From Oscillospiraceae bacterium (GTDB lineage Bacteria > Bacillota > Clostridia > Oscillospirales > Oscillospiraceae), in the NCBI GenBank assembly GCA_017452505.1, contig JAFTMI010000023.1, positions 1 through 52,753 of the forward strand: a stretch of DNA of 52,753 bases. Reading direction: 5' to 3'. The stretch's first letter is position 1. Each line of letters begins with the position of its first letter. Positions 46,132 through 52,753 of this stretch are shown piece after piece. The notes beneath the pieces were generated by a model. That model did not search any database and had not been told where the DNA came from. It worked only from the letters and a program-made list of their open reading frames with translations. The translations under genes and the position numbers were made by a program.

Positions 46132-48399
46132 TCACAGCTTGTTACGCATAATTTTTCCGGAGATGGTCTTGGGCAATTCTGTGCGGAATTCCACGATGCG
46201 GGGATACTTGTAAGGCGCGGTGTGGGTCTTGACATAGGTCTGGATCTCTTTCTTCAGCTCCTCGGTGCCTTCTGTGCCGGGAACCAGCACAATGCAGGCC
46301 TTGACCACCTGGCCTCTGACCTCGTCGGGAGCGGCGCAGACACCGCATTCCAGAACATAGGGCAGCTCCATAATGGTGGACTCGATCTCGAAGGGTCCGA
46401 TCCGGTAGCCGGAGGACTTGATCACGTCGTCAGCACGGCCCACATACCAGTAGTAGCCGTCCTCGTCACGCCAGGCAACATCGCCGGTGTGGTACATGCC
46501 GTCGTGCCAGACTGCATCGGTAGCTTCCTGGTTGCGGTAGTAGCCCAAAAATACGCCGCAGGTGGGCTTGGGATCGGTGCGAATAACGATCTCACCGTTG
46601 ATACCGTCTGCCACGGGGTTGCCGTCGGCATCCACAATGTCAATGCCGTAGCCGGGGACGGGCTTGCCCATTGCGCCGGGTTTGATGTTGGCACCGTACA
46701 GGTTTGCGATGCCCAGGGTCATTTCGGTCTGACCGAAGCCCTCATGGATCCGCAGGCCGGTGGACTTCTCAAACTGATAGAACACCTCGGGGTTCAGTGC
46801 CTCACCGGCGGTGGTTGCGTGATGGATGGAAGAAAGATCGTACTTGCTCAGATCCTGCTTGATGAGCATACGGTACATGGTGGGAGGTGCGCAGAAGGTG
46901 GTGATGTTGTATTTTGCGAACATGGGCAGGATCTTCTCCGCATCAAAGCGGTCAAAGTCATAAGTAAACACAGCGCCCTCGCACAGCCACTGGCCGTAGA
47001 GCTTGCCCCACAGAGCCTTGCCCCAGCCGGTTTCGGAGATGGTGAAGTGCAGGCCGTCCCGCTCGCACAGATGCCAGTACTTGGCGGTAACATAGTGACC
47101 CAAGGCATACTTGTAGGAATGGGTGGCCATCTTGGGATAGCCGGTGGTGCCGGAGGTGAAGAGCATCAGCATGGGGTCTGAGCCACAAGGCGCATCCTCA
47201 GTACGCTCATAGCGACGGCTAAACAGCTTATATTCTTCGTTATAGTTGTGCCAGCCTTCCCGGTCACCGCCAACCAAGATCTTGGTCAGATTCATACCCG
47301 CGGACTTTTCAGCCAGCTCGATCTGCTCGGCGGTGTTGCCGTCAGCAGTACAGACAACGGCGCTCACATCAGCGGCCTGGAAGCGGTAGACGAAATCATG
47401 CTCCATCAGCTGATTGGTGGCGGGGATGGCGATAGCGCCCAGCTTGTGCAGACCCAAAATGGCGAACCAGAACTGGTAGTGGCGCTTCAGCACCAGCATA
47501 ACTCTGTCGCCCCGCTTGATGCCCAGGGACTTGAAGTAGTTGGCGCTCTGGGAAGAGGCATCCTTCATATCCTTAAAGGTAAAGCGGCGTTCGGTCATAT
47601 CGTTTGCCACGTGGACCATAGCCAGCTTTTCCGGCTCTCTTCTTGCAATGGCGTCAACAGTATCGAAAGCGAAGTTGTAGGTGTCCTCGTCGGAGAAGGT
47701 CATACCCTGGAGCACGCCGTTTTCGTCTTCCACAGCGTTGACAAACTTATTGCAAAGCAGCTTCTGTTGAGAGCTGCCCTTGCGGCTCTGTCCGATGTAC
47801 AGGGGGGTGTCGGTAGCGTCGGAGGCCATGATCATAGACAGGAACACGCAGTCCTGGCCGTCAATGGCGATCATGCCGTGGGGGGTGGAGGACTTATAGA
47901 AAATAGAGTCGCCCTCTCGCAGAACTTCCTCATGGTCGCCCACCTTGATACGCATAGCGCCCTTGATCACCAGGTCAAATTCCTGACCGGTGTGGGTGGT
48001 GGTGTGGATGGGCTTATCCTGGAGGTCTGCGGAGTATTTATAGGTTACCCAGTAGGGGGTAGCCAACTTTTTGCGGAACATGGGGGCCATATCCTGGATG
48101 GTGATGCCGTCTTCGCTGGCGGTGACCAGACCGTTGCCCTTCCGGGTGACGGTATAGCCGCTGAGCTTTGCGCTGCGGCCTTCCAGCAGGACGGTGATTT
48201 CAATGCCGAAGACCTTGGCGCACTTGTGCAGGAAGGTGAAGGGCAGATCCACCGTACCGGTTTCATACTGGCGGTAAATCTCCTCAGACACCTCGGTCTG
48301 TTCAGCCATCTTCTGTGTGCTGTAGCCCAAAATCTCACGCATACCTCTGATACGCGCTGCGATATCCATAAGTTGTGTAGAGGGGGTAGTGTTGTTCAT
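46132..48399 (-). CDS. XRE-HTH/cupin/acyl-CoA synthetase fusion, 755 aa (paralogue 2)
   Basis: It has the same three-part build as the neighbour: HTH at residues 12-68 (IAARIRGMREILGYSTQKMA), cupin near 130-195 (THTGQEFDLVIKGAMRIKVG, SIFYKSSTPHGMIAIDGQD) and AMP-binding synthetase from about 235 (LFTSGTTGYPKMATHS; ISETGWGKALWGKLYGQW; YHTGDVAWRDEDGYYWYVGR; SGKIMRNKL). The two are clear tandem paralogues. GAAAGGAGATCCACT precedes ATG 48399. It is under the T-box at 48420-48680, so it is induced when the cognate tRNA is uncharged. The open frame upstream of ATG 48399 is T-box leader, not protein. Confidence 0.93.
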   Translation of the reverse strand: MNNTTPSTQLMDIAARIRGMREILGYSTQKMAEQTEVSEEIYRQYETGTVDLPFTFLHKCAKVFGIEITVLLEGRSAKLSGYTVTRKGNGLVTASEDGITIQDMAPMFRKKLATPYWVTYKYSADLQDKPIHTTTHTGQEFDLVIKGAMRIKVGDHEEVLREGDSIFYKSSTPHGMIAIDGQDCVFLSMIMASDATDTPLYIGQSRKGSSQQKLLCNKFVNAVEDENGVLQGMTFSDEDTYNFAFDTVDAIARREPEKLAMVHVANDMTERRFTFKDMKDASSQSANYFKSLGIKRGDRVMLVLKRHYQFWFAILGLHKLGAIAIPATNQLMEHDFVYRFQAADVSAVVCTADGNTAEQIELAEKSAGMNLTKILVGGDREGWHNYNEEYKLFSRRYERTEDAPCGSDPMLMLFTSGTTGYPKMATHSYKYALGHYVTAKYWHLCERDGLHFTISETGWGKALWGKLYGQWLCEGAVFTYDFDRFDAEKILPMFAKYNITTFCAPPTMYRMLIKQDLSKYDLSSIHHATTAGEALNPEVFYQFEKSTGLRIHEGFGQTEMTLGIANLYGANIKPGAMGKPVPGYGIDIVDADGNPVADGINGEIVIRTDPKPTCGVFLGYYRNQEATDAVWHDGMYHTGDVAWRDEDGYYWYVGRADDVIKSSGYRIGPFEIESTIMELPYVLECGVCAAPDEVRGQVVKACIVLVPGTEGTEELKKEIQTYVKTHTAPYKYPRIVEFRTELPKTISGKIMRNKL

Positions 48400-48419
48400 A
48401 GTGGATCTCCTTTCTAAAA

Positions 48420-48680
48420 ATAAAAAACGTCTCAAGAAAAATTCTTGAGACGAGTAAATCAAACCCGCGGTACCACTCAAATTGCAGCTTACGCTGCCGC
48501 TTCACGCTCCAACAAGCGCTATCCCTTAACGCGGGCTTACGGAAGCACCTGGCAAACGCTCGGAGCTTCAGCTCGGAAGTGATGGGTCTTGTGGCAGGAA
48601 ACTGTCGGTTCGCACCAAACACCGACTCTCTGAAAGTCCCTTTGCCGGACCGTCTTCGTCACAGCCTTTTCACTTATTGA
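48420..48680 (-). ncRNA. T-box riboswitch (minus strand) controlling synthetase paralogue 2
   Basis: The minus-strand leader has the T-box sequence TGGTACCGCG (48475-48466), the stem I elements AGAGAG and GGTGCGAACC, and a terminator CGTCTCAAGAA/TTCTTGAGACG followed by TTTTTT (48452-48421). The base stem AAGTGA/TCACTT is seen. The specifier codon cannot be placed with certainty. The leader starts about 9 bp after the promoter at 48685-48713. T-boxes bind uncharged tRNA and then allow read-through; this one drives an acyl-CoA synthetase. Confidence 0.92.
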
Positions 48681-48684
48681 CCAC

Positions 48685-48713
48685 ATTATACAATGTCCAC
48701 GGGCAAAAGTCAA
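48685..48713 (-). promoter_or_regulatory. Promoter of the minus-strand T-box transcript
   Basis: Minus-strand TTGACT (48713-48708) and TATAAT (48690-48685), spacer 17 bp. Confidence 0.88.
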
Positions 48714-48806
48714 ATGTTTTTGTGGCGGAGAATTACATAATTTTCGGCAAGCATTGGGCGCTGTTTTTGTGCAAAATCGCAAAAAACGGGTTTTCCCAAC
48801 TTTTTT

Positions 48807-48836
48807 GTTGACAAATCAGAGGATTTGTGATTATAA
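48807..48836 (+). promoter_or_regulatory. Promoter of the plus-strand T-box transcript
   Basis: TTGACA at 48807-48812 and TATAAT at 48831-48836, spacer 18 bp. The 90 bp between this and the minus-strand promoter shows nothing else. Confidence 0.85.
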
Positions 48837-48839
48837 TGG

Positions 48840-49113
48840 GGCAACCGAATAGAAAAAGACAATGACGGAAAATTTGCCCTAACGGAAAGCTCCAGAGAGC
48901 CGGCGGTTGGTGTGAGCCGGTGCGGAATGTTTTGGCGATCTGATTCCCGAGTCGGTCTTGTGAAAGCGTAAGTGAGTAATAAGATCCGGGTTCCCCCGTT
49001 ACAGGGATAGGACTTGTTGGAGTCCGATGAGTGATTTCCCGAAAGGGGAATAAGCAGGGTGGTACCGCGAATATAAATTCGTCCCTGAGGTCTTAGGATC
49101 TCAGGGCTTTTTG
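48840..49113 (+). ncRNA. T-box riboswitch (plus strand) controlling the LeuA-like/TIM-synthetase pair
   Basis: Stem I elements CCAGAGA and GGTTGGTGTGAGCC, the T-box sequence TGGTACCGCG (49060-49069) and a terminator CCCTGAGGTC...GGATCTCAGGG followed by TTTTT (49083-49113). In the putative specifier loop (48937-48943) both ATC (Ile) and CTG (Leu) can be read; CTG followed by A fits the usual pattern best. It lies upstream of the gene at 49208, with a family B repeat between. Confidence 0.93.
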
Positions 49114-49123
49114 TTTTATCAAT

Positions 49124-49178
49124 GTAGGGGCCGAAGCCCACTTCGGCCCGCGGGCGGATGTTCTCAATCCGCCCCTAC
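49124..49178. repeat. Intergenic repeat family B, copy 4
   Basis: Opens GTAGGGG, closes CCCCTAC; hairpin one GGCCGAAG/CTTCGGCC, hairpin two GGGCGGAT/ATCCGCCC. It lies between the T-box terminator and the LeuA-like gene. Confidence 0.78.
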
Positions 49179-49207
49179 GATACCAATCATAAAAGGAGTT
49201 GAACGCT

Positions 49208-50587
49208 ATGGCAAACATCAGAATTTCCGATATGACCATGAAGCAGGTACAGGAGGGCTTTTCCCTGTCCTTTAAGGAGAAGATCGAGCTTTCCAAGCTG
49301 CTGGATAAATTGGGTGTGGATGTGATCGAACTGGAGGGCATTGCCAATCCCCGGATCGATAGCCTGCGAATCAAGTCTGTGTGCAGTGCCGTAGGCTGCA
49401 CCGTGGCTGTGCCTGTCAAATTGGACAAAGAGAGCATTGATGCTACCTGGAATGCGCTGAAGGAGGCAAAAAAGCCCCGTTTGCAGGTGTGCGCTCCCGT
49501 CAGCTCCGTACAGATGGAGTACCTGTTCCATAAAAAGCCTGACGCTATGAAGGATGCCGTTGCCAAGACCGTTGCCGATTGCAAGGCATTGTGCCAGGAT
49601 GTTGAATTTGTGGCAGAGGATGCCACCCGGGCAGATTTTAATTATTTGGTCAGCGTTTTGCAGACTGCTGTGGAGGCCGGCGCTACGACCGTGACACTGT
49701 GCGATACTGCAGGCACTATGCTGCCTACGGAGTTTGCTGCGTTTATTAAGGAACTGCCTGCATTGGATGCCAAGCTCGGTGTTTCCTGCGCGGATACCTT
49801 GTCCATGGCAGATGCCTGCGTTATTGCCGCTGCTGAAAATGTACAGGAAGTAAAGGCTGCTGCTTATCCCCTCACCACCGCAAGCCTTGCCAATGTGGCC
49901 CGGGTGATCGCCGCCAAGGGTGATGCCATGGGCGTTTGTGCCAATGTAAGCGTGACCCAGCTGAGCCGGATCATCGATCAGATCGCATGGATGTGCCAGA
50001 CCGGCAAGACCGCTTCCAACGAAAACAGCGATGCCGATTCCGGCATTTACCTCACTGCCCACGACGATGCAGCCGCTGTTGCCAAGATCGTGGAATCCAT
50101 GGGCTACGACCTGTCCGAAGAGGATGTTACCAAGGTGTATGAAGCCTTTAAGGCGATTGCCGATAAGAAAGATAAGGTCAGCACCAAGGAGCTCGATGCC
50201 ATTGTGGCTTCCGCCGCTATGCAGGTGCCGGCTACCTATAAGCTGGACACTTATGTGATCACCTCCGGCAATACCATTTCCGCTACTGCCCATATTAAGC
50301 TTTTGAAAAACGGCGAGAGTGTAGAGGGTGTGTACATCGGCGATGGCTCTATCGATGCTGCATTCAAGGCAATTGAATCCATCACCGGCTGTCATTATGA
50401 GCTGGACGACTTCCAGCTCCAGGCTGTTACCGAGGGCCGGGAGGCTATGGGTCAGACCGTGGTAAAGCTCCGGGCCGGCGGCAAGGTCTATTCCGGCAGA
50501 GGTATTTCTACCGATATTGTGGGTGCCGGTATTGCTGCTTACCTCAGCGCGCTCAATAAGATCGTATACGAGGAGGAAACCGTATGA
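49208..50587 (+). CDS. LeuA-like protein lacking catalytic residues, with LeuA regulatory domain, 459 aa
   Basis: The overall fold is that of 2-isopropylmalate synthase (LeuA): EFVAEDATRADFNYL, LCDTAGTMLPTEF, the linker GYDLSEEDVTKVYEAFKAIA and a full C-terminal leucine-sensing/dimer domain (about 355-455: GDGSIDAAFKAIESITG, AVTEGREAMGQTVVKLR, GRGISTDIVGAGIAAYLSAL). However the N-terminal catalytic motif, normally DTTLRDGEQ, is DMTMKQVQE (Lys12-Gln13 in place of Arg-Asp), and the metal HxHN is Ser193-Cys-Ala195-Asp. It can hardly be a normal synthase. AAAAGGAG precedes ATG 49208. T-box regulated; it overlaps the next gene by 4 bp. Confidence 0.85.
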   Translation: MANIRISDMTMKQVQEGFSLSFKEKIELSKLLDKLGVDVIELEGIANPRIDSLRIKSVCSAVGCTVAVPVKLDKESIDATWNALKEAKKPRLQVCAPVSSVQMEYLFHKKPDAMKDAVAKTVADCKALCQDVEFVAEDATRADFNYLVSVLQTAVEAGATTVTLCDTAGTMLPTEFAAFIKELPALDAKLGVSCADTLSMADACVIAAAENVQEVKAAAYPLTTASLANVARVIAAKGDAMGVCANVSVTQLSRIIDQIAWMCQTGKTASNENSDADSGIYLTAHDDAAAVAKIVESMGYDLSEEDVTKVYEAFKAIADKKDKVSTKELDAIVASAAMQVPATYKLDTYVITSGNTISATAHIKLLKNGESVEGVYIGDGSIDAAFKAIESITGCHYELDDFQLQAVTEGREAMGQTVVKLRAGGKVYSGRGISTDIVGAGIAAYLSALNKIVYEEETV

Positions 50588-52753
50588 AACTCTCCTTTTC
50601 CACCCGTGGCTGGCCCAATTTAAGTTGGGAAGAGATGCTGGAAACAGCCCAGGATATGGGTTTTTCCGGTGTCGAGGTGTATAACCTGCCCAAATTCAAT
50701 CCGATGTTGGATAAGACCGGCCCGTTCCATAAATACCAAACTGCTGCCACCGTGCGGCAGCTGCGGGAATTAAAGCTGCAGATCCCCTGCTTTGATACCT
50801 CCTGCGACATTTCCGATCCTAATTGCAATTTGGAAGACCTGCTGGTTCTCTTTGAGGTAGCCCACAATACCCGTGTGTCCTATGTGGTTGCCTGCGCTTT
50901 GACGGAGAATGAAGACACTGTTAAGGCGAATTTGGAGAAGCTTCTGCCCAAGGCAGAGGAATTGGGCGTGACCCTGCTGCTGAAGACCAGCGGCATCTAT
51001 GCCGATACCGCCCGTCTGCGTACCATGCTGGACCAGTTTGCCAGTGATCATATGGGCGCGCTGTGGGATGTGCACCACCCCTACCGGGATTTCGGTGAAA
51101 GCGGCGATGCTACCATCAAGAACCTGGGCGCCTATGTATGCCATGTGCATTTGCGGGACTCTGACGATAACGGCACTTATCAGCTCATCGGTGAGGGCAC
51201 AATGCCCATTGCCGATGTGATGCAGGCCTTGGGCAGCGTCAACTATGACGGCTTTATCTCCCTGGAGTGGAAGCCGGAATGGCTGGAAGAGCTCCAGGAC
51301 CCCGAAATTATTTTCCCGTATTTTGTGAACTTCATGAACCGGTTTGACAATCCACGGGGCAAGAAAAAATCCCTCTACTTTAACCACGATGGCACGGGCC
51401 AGTATGTTTGGAAGAAGGATGAGCTGATCAATCTGACCTTCCCCCAGGTGCTGGACCGGGTGGCGGAGGAGTTCCCCGACCAGTACTGCTTTAAGTACAC
51501 CACTTTGGACTATACCCGTACCTATGCCCAATTCCGGGAGGATGTGGACCGGTTTGCAAGAGCGCTGGTTTCCATGGGTGTGAGAGCCGGCTCCAAGGTT
51601 GCCATTTGGGCTACCAATGTGCCTGCCTGGTACATCACCTTCTGGGCCACCACCAAGATCGGCGCGGTGCTGGTTACCGTGAACACCGCTTATAAGATCC
51701 ACGAGGCTGAGTACCTGCTCCGCCAGTCCGATACCCATACCTTGGTGATGATCGATTCCTGCCTGGACTCTAACTATGCCCAAATCATCAATGAGCTGTG
51801 TCCGGAAATCGCCAAGACCAAGGCAGGCTCTCCGCTGCACTGCAAAAAGCTGCCCTTCCTGCGGAATGTCATTACTGTTGGCTTTAAGCAGCCCGGCTGT
51901 CTGACCTTTGATGAGGCCATGGCAAGATATGAGCTGGTGAGCCGGGAACAGGTGGAGCAGATGGCTGCCGCTGTCCGCCCCGACGATGTGTGCAATATGC
52001 AGTACACCTCCGGCACCACCGGATTCCCCAAGGGTGTTATGTTAACCCACTACAATGTGGTTAATAACGGCAAATGTATCGGTGACCGGATGGGCCTTTC
52101 TACTGCTGATCGCATGATGATCCAGGTGCCTATGTTCCACTGCTTCGGTATGACCCTGTCTATGACTTCCTCCATGACCCACGGCGCAACCATGTGCCCC
52201 ATGCCCTATTTCTCCGCAACCTCTTCACTGGCTTGCATCAACCAGGAGAAGATCACTTGCTTTAACGGCGTGCCTACTATGTTCATCGCCATGTTCAACC
52301 ACCCCGACTACCGCAAGACCGATTTTTCCCATATGCGTACCGGCATTATGGCAGGCTCCGGATGTCCTCCCGAGCTGATGCGCCGGGCAGCCCAGCCGGA
52401 TGAAATGAATATGTACGGCATCGTATCCGTTTACGGTCAGACCGAATGCGCCCCCGGCAATACCATGTCTTCCTGGACCGACTCTTTGGAAGTGCGGACG
52501 GAAACGGTGGGTTATGCATTCCCCCATGTCCAGTGCAAGGTCATTGACCCGGAGACCGGCGAGGAAGTCGGCCCCGGTGTCAACGGTGAGTTCTGTGCCA
52601 AGGGCTACAACACCATGAAGGGCTACTATAAAATGCCCCAGGCCACAGCCGATACCATCGACCGTGATGGATGGCTTCATTCCGGTGACCTGGCCTGCCG
52701 TGACGAGGACGGCAATTATCGCATTACAGGACGTGTGAAGGATATGATCATCC
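50584..52753 (+). CDS. TIM-barrel/acyl-CoA synthetase fusion, 3' partial (723 aa visible)
   Basis: The first about 255 residues form a xylose-isomerase-like TIM barrel of the sugar phosphate isomerase/epimerase type: MKLSFSTRGWPNLSWEEML, GALWDVHHPYRDFGE, VCHVHLRDSDDNG, FISLEWKPEW. A short linker leads to an AMP-forming acyl-CoA synthetase from about residue 280: YTSGTTGFPKGVML near 473, TECAPGN, WLHSGDLACRDEDGNYRITG. The synthetase looks like the fatty-acid (ACSF2-like) type. The frame is open to the window end. It starts at ATG 50584, overlapping the LeuA-like stop by 4 bp (ATGA), so both are translated together under the plus-strand T-box. Confidence 0.9.
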   Translation, partial: MKLSFSTRGWPNLSWEEMLETAQDMGFSGVEVYNLPKFNPMLDKTGPFHKYQTAATVRQLRELKLQIPCFDTSCDISDPNCNLEDLLVLFEVAHNTRVSYVVACALTENEDTVKANLEKLLPKAEELGVTLLLKTSGIYADTARLRTMLDQFASDHMGALWDVHHPYRDFGESGDATIKNLGAYVCHVHLRDSDDNGTYQLIGEGTMPIADVMQALGSVNYDGFISLEWKPEWLEELQDPEIIFPYFVNFMNRFDNPRGKKKSLYFNHDGTGQYVWKKDELINLTFPQVLDRVAEEFPDQYCFKYTTLDYTRTYAQFREDVDRFARALVSMGVRAGSKVAIWATNVPAWYITFWATTKIGAVLVTVNTAYKIHEAEYLLRQSDTHTLVMIDSCLDSNYAQIINELCPEIAKTKAGSPLHCKKLPFLRNVITVGFKQPGCLTFDEAMARYELVSREQVEQMAAAVRPDDVCNMQYTSGTTGFPKGVMLTHYNVVNNGKCIGDRMGLSTADRMMIQVPMFHCFGMTLSMTSSMTHGATMCPMPYFSATSSLACINQEKITCFNGVPTMFIAMFNHPDYRKTDFSHMRTGIMAGSGCPPELMRRAAQPDEMNMYGIVSVYGQTECAPGNTMSSWTDSLEVRTETVGYAFPHVQCKVIDPETGEEVGPGVNGEFCAKGYNTMKGYYKMPQATADTIDRDGWLHSGDLACRDEDGNYRITGRVKDMII

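Noticed and set aside
46222-48417. Two long plus-strand frames opposite synthetase paralogue 2
   Set aside because: Shadow frames of a well-supported coding region; no ribosome site and no domain.
48400-48782. Small minus-strand frames upstream of ATG 48399
   Set aside because: They lie in the T-box leader; the RNA structure explains the sequence.
49187-50395. Minus-strand frame opposite the LeuA-like gene
   Set aside because: Antisense shadow of a gene with clear LeuA regulatory domain and T-box leader.
50770-51840. Minus-strand frame opposite the TIM-synthetase fusion
   Set aside because: Antisense shadow; the plus-strand frame continues to the window end and has both domains.
1-52753. 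CRISPR array, phage module, toxin-antitoxin pair or complete insertion sequence
   Set aside because: No regularly spaced direct repeats, no Cas, integrase, terminase, capsid or transposase motifs were found. The repeats present are palindromic and irregularly dispersed.

Overview
The window looks like the chromosome of a low-GC-relative, gut-type Clostridia (probably Oscillospirales/Ruminococcaceae-like, GC near 50%). The reasons are strong AGGAGG ribosome binding sites, consensus TTGACA/TATAAT promoters, two T-box leaders, a Spo0A-like regulator, a ParB/Noc-like protein, the DUF421-DUF4363 pair, a valine reductive/oxidative ferredoxin enzyme (VOR), and dispersed structured intergenic repeats of the kind seen in these bacteria. 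The taxon is inference; no 16S gene is present. There is no CRISPR array, no rRNA and no intact insertion sequence.

Layout. 1-2800: a PHP-domain protein, a glycerophosphodiester phosphodiesterase and a D-galactonate dehydratase (DgoD). 2801-3450: a repeat-rich gap. 3450-8540: small regulator and envelope genes (HTH, two zinc-ribbon membrane proteins, a GLUG-repeat lipoprotein, two unknowns). 8588-20330: phosphodiesterase and AEC permease, a three-module Fe-S protein divergent from an AraC regulator, a YeiH permease, a HIT protein, a large glycosidase-like protein, a PsiE-like protein, tRNA-Val with a duplicated 3' end, and small unknown/regulatory genes. 20420-26750: an LtaS/MdoB-like transferase, an anion permease, a Spo0A-like regulator with a dead receiver, a GT-C-like membrane protein overlapping a PHP phosphoesterase, and a 34-aa microprotein. 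26816-33394 (mostly minus): dapA-dapB-dapF, a P-loop protein, an AlaX-type editing protein, a Noc-like ParB (plus strand), DUF421/DUF4363. 33573-36475: rpsF-ssb-rpsR, then eda-kdgK. 36669-39029: a wall/membrane-anchored protein and an amidohydrolase. 39238-52753: a branched-chain amino/acyl metabolism island.

The most interesting part is the island at 39-52.7 kb. It carries leucine dehydrogenase, a four-subunit 2-oxoacid:ferredoxin oxidoreductase, a MinD-like ATPase, two paralogous acyl-CoA synthetases that each have an N-terminal XRE helix-turn-helix and a cupin domain, and a divergent pair made of a LeuA-like protein that has lost its catalytic residues plus a TIM-barrel/acyl-CoA-synthetase fusion. 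Two divergent T-box leaders sit between the halves. Since T-boxes switch genes on when an amino acid is scarce, I infer that the island runs in the assimilating direction: branched short-chain acid to acyl-CoA, then reductive carboxylation by VOR, then amination by leucine dehydrogenase to leucine, valine or isoleucine. This is a hypothesis; the individual domain calls are much firmer than the pathway direction.

A second theme is three families of intergenic repeats (at least ten copies) in which outer stems are conserved in sequence while inner hairpins differ in sequence but keep pairing. That is the pattern expected when structure, not sequence, is being maintained.
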